Positions 24,974 to 36,286 of a stretch of 64,000 bases of DNA are shown here, piece after piece. Position 1 is the stretch's first letter. The number at the start of each line of letters is the position of its first letter. The notes beneath the pieces were generated by a model that ran no database searches, had not been told where the DNA came from, and saw only the letters and a program-made list of their open reading frames with translations. The DNA is from Apiotrichum sp. Y4204. Taxonomy: Eukaryota > Basidiomycota > Tremellomycetes > Trichosporonales > Trichosporonaceae. The translations under genes and the position numbers were made by a program. The stretch lies in the NCBI GenBank assembly GCA_025531455.1, contig JAMYHL010000035.1, positions 1 to 64,000 of the forward strand. The letters are read 5' to 3'.

Positions 24974-27718
24974 ATGAGTGGCTTCAATGGTGGAGGGTTC
25001 CCCCCTCGTGTTCCTGGTCGGTACTCGCCATCTAATCCAGTGTATGGCGACGCATCGCAGTTCCGGCCTCCCCCGCCAGGATTTCCACCAGGGCCGCCAC
25101 CGCCCGGATCATTTCCCCCATTCCCGCCCGGGTCGGCAGGGGGATACAACTTGCCTCCAACTCCAACTACTTTCCATTCACCGTATGACGAATACAACCC
25201 CAGTGGTCTGTCACCACCGCCGCCCCCAAAATTCCCGCCATTTGAGCCTGGACGTAAGCCGACCATCGATACCGATGTGTACGACCCCTACCAACCTAGC
25301 CAGCCAAGCGCATTCAACACCAGCACACCCAAATTAACAGCTCATGTTGGCGGTCCTCTTTCCGCAGCCCCTTTGTCCGCGATGCCTCACATGTCAGCTC
25401 GGTCGAGTAGCTTTGGCAACAAAGTGTCACCTTTCCCGCAAAAGCGCTCTGGGAGCGAGGGGGGCCACGACTTGCCACTACTCACTGCCCCAACGACTGC
25501 GAAGATAGGCGATCACATAACGACAATTTTCTCCCTTCCTACTAGTCATTTGCCTATCACCAAGTATGTGAGCGTCAACCCCGGCGATGCCGTCGACATA
25601 CATCGCGCTCTTTGCCAGAGTGGGAACGTGACATCCGTCTGGTACGCTGCAGCCTCCAACCGTGCTGGCGAAGGTTGGGGATCCGCGATAGAATGGAATC
25701 TTGAGACAAGCATGTCAGGCGCCAAACTTCGCACGTGTGTTGGTATGACGGACACCCTCGGGACTGAGCTCGGCGCGATCATCAAAGCGGTGGAAGGTTT
25801 CTCGGACCAGCTTCAGCACTCGATTCGCTACAAGAAACCGATGTCACACGAATTCATACTTTTCTGCAACTCACCGGCCGCCATTGTGAGCATTGACACT
25901 TCTTCGCGCCCCGAAAGCATTCAGTTTTGCAAAATGTGGCGCAGCATCTGCACCGACTTCCTCAAGGCTCATTTGACTCTGGTCTACCTCCCAACCGGTA
26001 GCCAGGTCGAAGGCTCTGTGCTGGCCCAGAAGATCGCCAATGTCGCCTCCTCCAACAGCTACAATAAGCGCCGAAGGGACCGCACTATCGATGAGGTATA
26101 CAATCGGCCTGGGGGCGGTGAGCCGGCACCGAGCGGCAGTTCTGAGGCTGGGCCATGGCAACGTGGAGATGCTGATCCCTCGCATCGCAAGTCACCGTTT
26201 GAGCGCCCCAAACCGCTGCCTACTCCTGAACCGCTGGCATCTCCACCTCTTCATGATCCGTCGCCTCGCCCTTCAATCTCTGCTCCTTCAGAGCCGCCTT
26301 CAGCGCCTTTCGAAGCTGAGGATGAACCGCTGCAACCTCGACCGGGTGCCCTCTGCGTTACTCAGTGGGTTCATTCTGCCAGACAAGTCACTGACCCGCA
26401 GCTTCCCCGATACGATTTCGGCAAAGGACCTCGGCATCTTGTTTGCTCAATTCGGTGACATGTGCGTTCAAGCTTACTATCTGACTGACCTCAGCCAATT
26501 TGTGGACATCTTCTCTATTCCGACAATTCAGACTCGCTTCGCGTTTGTGGCGTACGCGGATCCCAGAGTGTCGTGTCCTGCTGCTGTTGCGGCCCTTCAT
26601 CGCAAGCGGATCAACCTGGATACTCCATTTGCTCGCGAAAATGCCGACGACCTTGCCAGCTGGAAAGGCTTCAACGGCGTCCTTACTATTGAAGAGGCAG
26701 ACTCTGACAGGCTCATCCCGCTCGGCGTTGCCAAGTACTTCCCCGGATTACCTGAATACGCCACCAGTGTCCGTCGCCGCGAAGGTTCAACCGAGTCCGG
26801 CAAGCGTGACCGGGACGTCAAGCAAACGTGAGCGAGCCTCAAGCTGTTCATGCTGACATCAGATCTGGTCGCAGTCCCTCCCCGAAGAAGCGCAAGACTA
26901 TGGGCGTTCCTTCTGACAGCGCTGAAGCCAACGTGCCTTCTAACTCTCTCTCGGCGGCTTCTTGGCCTGCTGACGGCAAACCCTCTGCCACTTATGATGA
27001 TGGATCTCACCGGTCTCATTCTCATTCTCACGCTGTTACCCCTAAGCCCTCCACGTCTCTGACTGGCTCACACGCACCTGAGTCGTCATCAGCCTCATCC
27101 TTCGCGCCAATGGCCAAATTGCAACTTACGACGACGTCCGAACTTGAAGCGCCACTCACCTTAAGCGCCAAGACGCTACGCGGTCAACTAAACCTCGTTC
27201 AAAAGGTCTTTGTCAAACATGATATGAGCAACTGGATTGCCCATAGCTGTTTGATTGCCACCGACCTCGATCATGCTCGGCGTCAACTGCAAGATGACTT
27301 GTACGCAACGGACGACGCGTCTCTCATCGGGGCAGACCTTGAACGCACCCTTGACGGCCGAGGATTCTCGGCTGCTCGTATCGACGCGTTTGTGGGAAAG
27401 GTTCTCAAAGTCCTTGATGGTATTGCGTCCGCCGATGAGGCAGAGGCTGGCGGTCCAGTGGGAGCCCAATCCGAGGACACTGCCGCCACTGCCGCCTTGG
27501 AGACCGAACTGCAGGACGCTCTTTCCCCTTATCCTGCACAAACCCGCGATGCCATGAAAGCCGCAGCCATCGTCCTCGAGTATCTTCATCAAGGCAAGGA
27601 CGAGCAGGAGAAGAAGCGTCTACAGGTGGAGCGACGCGTCGGTGTCCTGCAAGGCATGGTCAAGATAGGAGAGCAGGTCAGTAAGGTTGTTAGTTTTCTC
27701 TTGGCAGATAGCCAGTGA
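24974..27718 (+). CDS. RNase H-fold-like / RRM-like protein, probably domesticated
   Basis: Predicted 879 aa in four exons (24974-26364, 26402-26461, 26495-26827 and 26863-27718; 2640 nt, in frame). Introns are only 37, 33 and 35 nt. Residues 1-150 are Pro/Gly/Ser-rich. Residues about 170-360 follow the strand and helix order of retroelement RNase H: SVWYAAASN, GWGSAIEW, TELGAIIKAVEGF, EFILFCNSPAAIVSI, then LTLVYLPTGSQVEGSVLAQ, which resemble TDGS, GAGAV, AELLAIxxAL, IxSDSQAAL and WxPGHxGxxGNExAD. Of the four catalytic acids only the helix Glu appears kept. The next part (ISAKDLGILFAQFGDI ... RFAFVAYADP) looks like a divergent RRM. After it come a basic SPKKRKT patch like a nuclear signal, a His/Ser run and an alpha-helical end. 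The RNase H and RRM readings are by eye. If the 33-nt intron is retained the protein is 890 aa. Confidence 0.6.
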
Positions 27719-28294
27719 GTGGTTGGTGAGATAGAGTTTTTTGGACCCACGAGTTATAAGTATGCATATTGTCTAGCCATTTTGTCCGAAGGCCAATGAT
27801 GAACTGTGAACGCTAACTTGGGAATCATGCCAATGCTGAGAACGATTGTGCAGGCGGGAAGGAGGTGTGAGGAGCGTTGGTATCCAAAATGATTCTGTTG
27901 TTGCGCCGCTCCGATAGTCTCCTCCTTTGTGGTTACCGGAAGCCACGCCAAAAGCATGTCGTAATGGCGTACTGGGAGAAACAGGGCAGTGAGATACATC
28001 GTTAAAGGAGCATAGGATGAAGGTGTGCGCATCAGTGTTGACCGTCCTGCGGCGCGCACCTGGGTAGCTGGGGAACCACTGCCACGTATTCAACTCAATT
28101 GCAACCTCAATTGCAACCGCGCGGTTTCCTTTGCTACTTACTCTTGCGTCTCTACATTTCTGATATTCTGCGTAGTTCTCGTCTTCAACTGCGGGTGATA
28201 ACGTACGGGACGATCGTTGCTGTGTCACTCCCTATCAATTCACGGTTGCCGGAAAGAAAACGACACAACAAACATCAAACAGAACTTCAAACCG

Positions 28295-28336
28295 GGAAAA
28301 AGAGAAGAGAAAAAAAAAAGGAAAAAAAAAAAAAAA
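28295..28336. repeat. Poly-purine (A/G) tract
   Basis: An almost pure A tract interrupted by single Gs, including runs of 10 and 15 A. Such tracts exclude nucleosomes and often mark promoters. It sits about 430 bases before the CAS1 start. Confidence 0.8.
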
Positions 28337-28720
28337 GTGTCCGACACGTCAAGCACCAGATCCCACAACGGTAAGTCGGTAAGCGCTGGAGCACGGGGTT
28401 GAGTACCTTGTGCATTCGATGCATTCAATGCGACACGGTACGAGAGGCAAGGGGTGTAGGCACGAAAGGGTTGGTCCCCGCGGTCTCTCTCGCGGTCGCT
28501 GTCGTGTGTTGCAATGTTCCATGCAACCACGTAACCGGAACCCCGTGCCTACTGTGCAGTTACCGTCTGTCTACACACTTGGCACTGCTCGTTAGCTCCT
28601 TTTGTCGCAGACAGACCACCCTGTCCGTCTTGTCGCGTAGTCGCTGTCGGTTTTGATTTACTTCAACATCGCACATCCCACCGATCACAAATCCGACAAC
28701 GCGTGTACGCCTCTCACTTG

Positions 28721-28745
28721 CCCCCACCCCCACCCCCACCCCGCC
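28721..28745. repeat. CCCCCA tandem tract
   Basis: Three CCCCCA units followed by CCCC, about 22 bases before the CAS1 start codon. The minus strand has four G-runs of four or more with one-base spacers, so it could form a G-quadruplex. Confidence 0.85.
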
Positions 28746-28766
28746 CTGGCCGAATGGCCCCATTCC

Positions 28767-31700
28767 ATGTCCATGTCCATGCGCTCACACAACAAACAGT
28801 CGTCCTCATCGCCGGCTCGAACATCTCCTCCACCGTCGCACAGCCCTTCCACCTCTTCAATCCCTCGGCCAGGCCAGCCCTTCGCCCCCACTGTCGCTGC
28901 TGATCCCGCGGTATCGGTGTCAACGGCCTTTTCGCCAACAGTCCATTCGCCTCTTCACTCGGCGCGACCGCGTCACTATTCACCACTGGCCTCCACCTCG
29001 TCCCTCAGCCACCCGCCATCCAAACGACCCCCTTCAAAACCCTCCACCTCAACGCACTCCCAGCTTCCTCCCTTTGTCCGTTCTCTCTATCCCGTCGCGG
29101 TCGGTCAAAACTCATCCAACATGCCGCCGCAACAACGTGCACAGGCGGCACGGCTCAATCCCATCTGGTACCAGTACGCCTGTGGGACTATTGTCGCTGC
29201 TCTGGTTCTTGGCAACCTCCTCCGCTGGGCGTTCCTCGACTACGCTGATCCGTATCATTGCGGTACCCTGTTGGGGACGCAGGGCGGGTCACAAGGCGAT
29301 GGGAGCGGCGGCAAGTGGTTGGATCCCGGGACGTGGAAGAACTGGCAGCCTGAGGGTGAGTAGCCAGGTTGTGGGACGTGAACAGTTCGAATCGGCTTGG
29401 ACGACTGCGGATCAGATATGGTGGCCATCGATCGTCGCTGACCTTGCCCAGGATGCTTCCAGATGCCTCTTAAAGGGGACGCGATTGCGGCGTGTCTCTC
29501 GCGACCGACACAGAACACCCACCCATCAGCACGAAGCGCGCACGACAGGCAAGTCGTTTTTGTCGGCGATTCCAATGTGCGGTTTCTCTTCTTTGCCGTC
29601 GTGCGACAGATTGATGGGGGGAAGACATTCACCAAGAAATGGGAGACAGACGCGGATAAGAAGCACTCCGATCGTCAGGCGATTATCGAGGGCAAGAACG
29701 GGAACGGCAAGGTCACGATCGACTTCTGGTGGGACCCATACCTCAACACGACGAAGACGCTGGATATGCTGAGCGGTAAGAACGCCCCCGCTTCGCTTGT
29801 TGTTATGGGCTCTGGGTTGTGGTACCTCCGTCACCCAGAGTCGGGCGGCTCCGGTGCATGGACGACTACTATCCGGTACACGTTCGACACTCTGAGGGAG
29901 CACCAGGGCCAGCCAGCTTCTCCTCTTGTCACTCCATGGGATACCATGGCCACCACCCATGGTAGCCTGATTCCTGGACTGCTTCCTGGTTCCGCCAGCC
30001 TCAAGCTCAGCAAGGACGAGGATAGCCCCCGCAAGCCTGAACAGCCTCTTAATCAGCGCGACATCTCTAATCGTTATGAACGCCGTCAGAAGCCTACCAA
30101 GCGACCAACCGATTTCAGCGTTGCGGACGCGGTGGTCTTTCTTCCGATTTTGAACCCCGTCGAGGAGGAACTGTCCCCAGAACGCGCGGCAACGATTGTT
30201 CATTCCGATATCGAAGCAATGAACTCGGATCTGTACGCCCGCCTGGCGCACGACAAACCTCCTCCCGTCATCATTCCGTCCGTGTTTAACGAGCTCCTCG
30301 TTGACAACCAGACGATCGACGGCCTGCACTACAAGGACACCATGATGAACAAACAAGCTGAGCTACTCCTCTCATGGCGTTGCGCCGATGTTATGCGCAA
30401 GGAAGGCCAGGAGGGTGTCTGCTGCCGCCGATACAACACCATACGGCCACTGCAGGGGTTGATACTCCTTTTCCTCGGCCTTTGGGCACCTGTCACGGCT
30501 TTCTTTGCTTCGCGCACGAGCAAGGCTTCGTTTATTCGGCGCCTGGTCCCCCCTCCAAAGGCAGCGGCCGCACTTGGCACATTTGGCTTGGCAATGGTGT
30601 ACCTTTTCCTGGCGGACCGCACGACCGTTTTCCTCAAGGAGCAGAAGGACTATGACGCGTACACTTTTGGCGGATTGACTATTGCTGCCCTTATTGCCGG
30701 TCTCGCTACCTTCAAGAGCAAGGGCAAGGATATGGGCTTCCTAAACCGCGATATGACAGACGAATGGAAGGGCTGGATGCAGAGTGAGTACTGCAGACAA
30801 TAAATAGTATCAAATCTGACCCAACAGTCGCTATTCTCATCTACCACTTTTTCGGCGCCTCAAAAATATCGGGGATTTACAACCCCATTCGAGTGCTCGT
30901 GGCCTCCTATCTGTTCATGACCGGCTATGGCCACTTCTTCTTCTACTTCAAGAAAGCCGACTTTGGGTTCCAACGCATCGCCATGGTTCTCGTCCGCCTC
31001 AACCTCCTATCCGTCGTTCTACCTTACACTATGAACACGGATTACGCGTTTTACTACTTTGCGCCTTTGGTGTCCTGGTGGTACATGATCATTTACGCGA
31101 CCATGGCGATTGGACACAAGTACAACGACCGACCCGTTTTCATGCTGGGCAAGCTCTTGATCTGCGCCGCAGCCGTGACTGCGTTCATGCACCAGACCTG
31201 GATTATGGTTAACATCTTCAAAGTGCTTCACGCCGTCTTCCGCATTGAATGGACTGCCAGGGAGTGGTCCTTCCGTGTAAATCTGGACCTCTTCATTGTT
31301 TGGATCGGCATGCTGTCCGCATATGCTTTCATCAAGATCAAGGAACATCAGATCACGGAGCGCCCGTGGTGGCCCGCTGTCCGCACTGGCAGCTTCGTCG
31401 TCTCGATCCTCGCTCTTATTTGGTACTTCTGGTTTGAGCTTTCGCTCGAGTCAAAGTTCGTGTACAACACTTATCACGCCTCGATCTCGTTCATTCCGAT
31501 CTTGGGCTTCGTCGTGCTACGCAACGCCACTCCCCTACTTCGTGGTGCGAGCTCCCAGCTCTTTTGCTTCATCGGACAGATTTCCCTGGAGACGTTTATT
31601 CTTCAGTTCCACGGCTGGCTTGCTGCGGACACGCGTGCCATCCTTCTCGTTCTTCCAGGAACCCGGTGGCGCCCATTGAACCTTGTCGTCTCTACCATCG

Positions 31701-32203
31701 GCTTCATCTGGCTCTCATGGCTTGTCTCGGGAGCCACAGGTGACATCACCGAGTGGGCGGTCGGCAAGAAGAAGAAGCCCGCTCCGGCCCAGTCTCTGCC
31801 TGTGCCCGTTACGGCTCAGCAGGGGCCATCTGCCAAGGAGGAGAATCAGGAGGCCATCCCCCTGATGGAGCGGAACGCGGCCAACGACAGTGGCGACGGT
31901 GCCGAGAACGCCAACTCTGCCAACGCATCTTCGACCAATGCCAACGCGGCCAACCCTGGTAGCCAATCTCCGATGGCGCCGACGCCAAGCACCCCGGGCC
32001 GCTGGGAGAATGTCATGTCGCTTACCAGTGAGGGCAACGGCATTGGCACAACGGTTGAAGGATACGCACCGCACGCGCACCGCTGGCGTGACTACACCGT
32101 GCTCAGCGTGGTGAGCAATATCGGCACTCTCGCCGAGCAGCACAACAGTATCAAGCTTGGGCTTGTGTGTGTCGCGCTCTGGGCCATGAATTGGCTGTAC
32201 TAA
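28767..32203 (+). CDS. CAS1: Cas1-type polysaccharide O-acetyltransferase
   Basis: Multi-pass Golgi protein that O-acetylates polysaccharide; in Cryptococcus, Cas1p acetylates capsular glucuronoxylomannan. Three exons (28767-29355, 29452-30783, 30828-32203) give 1098 aa. A Ser/Pro-rich N-terminal region precedes a signal-anchor ([20 protein letters not shown]). A luminal PC-esterase domain follows, with [14 protein letters not shown] (GDS motif) and the paired DGLHYKD (DxxH). After it come about twelve membrane segments of the Cas1 acyltransferase domain, including [14 protein letters not shown] and [21 protein letters not shown] poorly conserved Asn/Ala/Ser/Pro-rich stretch (about 31900-31990) lies before the last hydrophobic segment. 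The start at 28767 ([10 protein letters not shown]) is the first Met after a leader; the Met at 29121 ([16 protein letters not shown]) would also give a complete protein. Confidence 0.9.
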
Positions 32204-32536
32204 GTGGATGAGTGGCAGAGAACGACGAGGGTGAAGATGTTGGTAGGACACGGATAATACGCTACAGATCACATAGAGCATTCGTAGATATGCAACCGCC
32301 AGGCTGCGCACGAGCGAGCGATGATACCATCAACATTCTGCAGAGGCCCTCGGCAGCTGACATTGAGGGATGTTCAGGTGTGGCGCGAGAGGTCCCTCTC
32401 TCCTGGGTGTGGGCTCGGACTGATGCATAGATATAGGTCCGGTAAGGGGTATTCGTGAGGGATTTCAACAGGTGATCTAAGGGATGTAGGGATAGTATAG
32501 AAGATGTTTGTTCGCGTTCTACACCTGTAGAGGCGT
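32204..32536. other. Convergent 3' ends of CAS1 and MTD1
   Basis: The 333 bases between two stops hold the 3' UTRs. No gene signal is visible. Confidence 0.5.
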
Positions 32537-34120
32537 TCACGCGCGGGTGGCCTCGCGCACCATGTCCTGGTACTCGCAGAGACGAAGGAGGTTGCGCTGG
32601 AGCATGGCAATAGTCATGACACCGACGGAGGGCACGTAGATGGACGCCTGGGGTCAGCGGACATGTGTTGGGTATACGACTCACGCGTTGGCGGACGTCG
32701 GTCTCAAAGTTCTTCTCGCCGGCGACGTTGACGCAGGTGCAGCCGTCCTTGAGCCAGGCGGTGGGCACCTTATAGCTGTCAACGGGGACGGCCGAGATGA
32801 CCACGTCCGAGACGGCGAGGCATGCCTCGAGCGTCGTGTTCACGGGTGTGGCAATGTGGTGTCGGTTGAACGCGGAAGTCGGGCCCGCACCCGAGGGACG
32901 CTTGGAGAACTCGACAATGGCTGGTGTGTCAGCAATATGATGGATGCACGGCGGCGACACATCCGCGTTAACTCACAGTCAATGTCGACGGAGAAGACCC
33001 GCGCGCCGTCGTTGGCGAGCAGGGCGGCCAGCGGGCGGCCGACGACCTCGGAACGGTTGATGACCGTGATGACCTTGCTACGAGGGTCAGAGAATTCCCT
33101 TTCGGATTTCAGGCCGTTCGGCCCCTATCGGGTCGGAGATGGCGGGGCACCGCAATCAACATATCAAAATCTACACTCACCCACGTGCACGGTCGCCATA
33201 CGCCAGGAGACGGTTGTAGACGCCGACGTGCTCGAGGACCTTAACGATCGCGAGCGGCGTACACGGCAGGATGGACTTGACGGTGCCAGCTGGGGGCTCG
33301 TCGGTCGCGGCGGCCTTGGGGTCCGCGGGTTGTGCGATGTGCGATGCAGGAAGCGGACGGAGCGTGACCGGCGAGATGAAGCGGATGCTGCGCGCGTTAG
33401 CATCAATCCGCAAACAGCCGGTGTGTCACTACTCACTTGTGGTACAGGTTGAAGAGGAACTGGTGGTTGAGGCCCTCGACGTCCTTCACGGGCGACACGA
33501 CCGACTGAAGGTACTGGTCCTGACAGATTAGTTCACTGTACCACTGGGCAAGAGTAGTCCAAATGTCCTCACCTGGCGGTCACCGTAGATGGGGTAGTAG
33601 ACCTGTTGTTTAGCGCCAACTCCATAGAGGTCAGTGTAATCTCACCATGATGCCGTCGACATCGTCGTCCTCGTTTGCCTAGAGCGTAAGTGTCTGCTCA
33701 ACCTCTGGCTGATGGGACTCACCTCCATGACAGCCTCCTCCACACCAATGCTGACGCCGTCTCCGTCCATGCCATCGCGAGCATCGCCAACAAGGCGGAG
33801 CTCAAAGTTGATGCCGATCTGCTCACAGGCACGCTTGGTGAACTGTTATGTCAGTGAACCTGCAGCTTTACGGTCCAAATGGCCAGGGCCTTTCGGCCCG
33901 ATTCACAACACACCTCGGCATAGCTGCGCGCATCCTCCTTCTTGGTAGCAAGGATGCCGACGAGGTGCGGGGCACGCTTCTGAAAGCGCGGTGCTGCAAT
34001 GGCCTGGAGCAGCTCGGCCTTGAACGGCACGTGAACCTTGGAGGCAGTCACGAGCATGCCTTGGGGCCCGCTGTTCTTGCTGGGGGCGGTGGCTGCCTTG
34101 GGAGCGGCGTTGGCGGACAT
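32537..34120 (-). CDS. MTD1: NAD-dependent 5,10-methylenetetrahydrofolate dehydrogenase
   Basis: Oxidises methylene-THF to methenyl-THF with NAD+ in one-carbon metabolism, normally cytosolic. The exon chain follows yeast Mtd1 closely: MLVTASKVHVPFKAELLQ, GINFELRLVGDARDGMDG, DDDVDGIMVYYPIYGDRQDQ, KDVEGLNHQFLFNLYHK, SILPCTPLAIVKVLEHVGVY, KVITVINRSEVVGRPLAALL, NDGARVFSVDID, CTCVNVAGEKNFETDVRQR and ASIYVPSVGVMTIAMLQRN, ending VREATRA. The NRSEVVGRPLA segment is the nucleotide-binding site of the family. At least seven short introns interrupt it. The first ATG is at 34120 (MSANAAPKAA). In frame upstream, with no stop back to about 34213, lies a basic, acid-free stretch readable only from non-AUG codons; see findings. 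An E-box lies about 400 bases upstream. Confidence 0.92.
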
Positions 34121-36286
34121 TGTGCTAAACGCGCGCGGGAGAGTGGATTGGGCAATCCGAACGAGACGGGACAGGTTGGGCAACGTCAACGTGATGTTTA
34201 GAGGGCGGGGTCAAGTTGTGATACTGTTGTGCGGGACATGAGCGGAGAGTCAGATGCTGGTCTCTGTACCTCGCGCCGCTCTGCACGCTCCGTACTCTGC
34301 ACGACACTGCATCCCATGATAGCCAGAACGAGTGCGCACAGTCCCGCTTTGAACCACTACTACTATACTACTACTAGCTCCGTTGGCCTGCTTTGGCTGA
34401 AGAACAGTTGGCGCCTTGGCCACCCATGCCACCCACGAGTTGAAAAAAAAATAAAAAAAATTGATTCATTTTTTTGTCAACTTTTTTTCTGATCAGCTCA
34501 ATTGAGTTATGAAAAAAATCACGTGACAAAAAGTAAAACAGCATTCCAGGATAGCGTGGAGCTAGTGCGAGAAAAGCGTGGCTTTCTATTTTACCTAATC
34601 CCGAAGATCAACGCCCATCAAACCGATCAGCAAATCAACGTGGATCGCGGCTTTATCCGGACATGCTTAATTGCCTGCTGATCGTCCGAAAGGCTCCGCC
34701 GGCTCGTTCCCATGGGCCATGCTCCTCTTCTTTTCTTCTCCCTGCACTCCTCACCTGTTCCCTGCCCAGTTGGCCAGTGACCCTGCCTGAGACCTGCTTC
34801 CCCTGTGCTCGCTGTGGTCCCTGTGCTCGTGCTCCGCCATGCTCCGGCTATGCTCCTCGTAGCGTTCCTTGTCCATGCCATCCATGTCGTCCACTCACAT
34901 CCACTCCGGCCCCATCCGTGCACCCACCGGGGTCTCATTCTCGGCTCCATGCACAGTGCGGAGAGAGTGGCATGGCAACAAACGGGGCGTGACGACAACC
35001 CGGTGTTGCCCACAACGGCCTCGTCGCCTGGTTGTGAACCCTGCAAACAACTTGCACGATTGCGAGATAAGATCAGATGACTTGGCGCGACAACCACGTA
35101 GTCTCCAGCCCATACCACGCGTACCGCGCGGCGACCTGCGTCACTTCGATGCATACCTTCTTTGCAACGCGACTATCAAAGACGCGAGACCACCAGGTCG
35201 GGTCACAAGGGAATATAGTTGCAACGTCATCCGAGGACCCCAACGACCGAGAAGTGGGTACCCCGTCTGGGCTTCGATAGAGGGGAATGGTGTGGAGTCG
35301 TTGTAAAGATAAGGATCAACTGACCTGGTCGCATGCGGAAATAGAAGATTGGCGAGCGGGGGTGTTGTGCTGGATGGGTGCGATACTGACGCAGCGATAC
35401 CGAGGTAAGTACACGCACAGGTACGTTGACCGAGATTCATCGGACGGTCAGATTGTGTGTTGTGGTCTCATGGAGCTCATGGATGAGCTTGGGAGCATGG
35501 GTTTGTTGTCGGGTTGTTTTGATTGTCGTCGCCATCGTCGCTCTATCCTTCGGATCCTGGGATTGGGCCGCGTTTGCCGTCTTGGCCTTGTCCGTCCGCT
35601 CTCCTCGCTCCTAGCTCCTCGCTCCCACGCTGTGTGGGGGAACCCTTCTGGACCGGCTGGACCCTGACTCTGCTTGTACAAAGTACAGCTCCCCTCCGCT
35701 CAAGCGCCCTCGGGGTTTGAAACCTTATTAGCTCACTGCCATTGTCGTTATCCTAGGCCTGTTTCTCAGCGACCCTCTCCTCCCGAACCGGTTGGCTGCT
35801 TGGCATTTTGTACATTGCTGTTGCCGCTGCCGCAGCCGCACGCCATTCCCGAGTTCCCACATCCAGATTCCTCCACCCATTGAAGCCTCCTTTGTGTCCA
35901 CACACATCCAAGCCTTGCGGCCGAGCCAGCAAGCTTTCTTGTTTGCTCTCCACAACACTACTCTTGGCAGTCCATCTGCTCTCCTTTGACCTTCTGCGCC
36001 ATCTTTGTTCTCCTGTCTCGTCTTTCTCGTCGCCCTCTCTCCTTGTTTTCGTTCTCTCGCGATCTCGAGCTTACAATCGCCAGCCTCGTCCAACTGGCAT
36101 TCACCACTCTACAGCCTGGCCTTTCACGTTTAATTACGGTCGCCGAGCGCTCCAGCAACCATGTCCACAATCCTGTCAGGCGACGACCTGTGGACTATCT
36201 TCGTGTCTCCGAAGCTCCCGGGACCGATCAGTTACGTGCGTCGCAGTCCGAAGCTACTGTTTGATGTGCGGAGGGCTCAGCGTTGA
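34121..36286. other. 2.2-kb divergent region, no recognised gene
   Basis: Separates MTD1 (-) from GPI12 (+). It contains an A/T block at 34441-34535 and C/T-rich plus-strand stretches at 34720-34930 and 35780-36110 that resemble leaders. Open frames such as 34627-35154 (-) lack any motif. An ATG at 36160 opens a frame that stops at 36286, next to the GPI12 start, and could be a regulatory upstream ORF. Confidence 0.4.
34519..34526. promoter_or_regulatory. Palindromic E-box TCACGTGA
   Basis: An 8-base palindrome TCACGTGA, the preferred site of Cbf1/centromere-binding bHLH factors in yeasts, within an A/T-rich block about 400 bases upstream of MTD1. Cbf1 controls sulfur and methionine genes in Saccharomyces, so a link to one-carbon metabolism is reasonable but inferred. 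Confidence 0.4.

Larger units (their letters stand above)
27719..28766. other. Intergenic with A-rich and C-rich tracts, CAS1 leader
   Basis: Holds the 3' UTR of the RNase H-like gene and the promoter and leader of CAS1. A minus-strand frame at 27773-28228 is open but has no motif, so I do not call it. Two low-complexity tracts are listed separately. Confidence 0.45.

Noticed and set aside
26345..26405. Apparent frameshift inside the RNase H-like gene
   Set aside because: A 37-nt intron with a GTGGGT donor and a GCAG acceptor restores the frame exactly, so this is not evidence of a broken gene.
27773..28228. 151-codon minus-strand ORF
   Set aside because: There is no start context, motif or splice chain. 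It lies in the 3' UTR or leader region between two genes.
29370..29420. tRNA-like B-box (AGTTCGAATCGG)
   Set aside because: It lies inside the first CAS1 intron and no A-box or acceptor stem could be found around it.
36160..36286. Separate small protein MSTILSGDDLWTIFV before GPI12
   Set aside because: It is a single short open frame that stops directly before the GPI12 start. A regulatory upstream ORF or chance is as likely as a gene.
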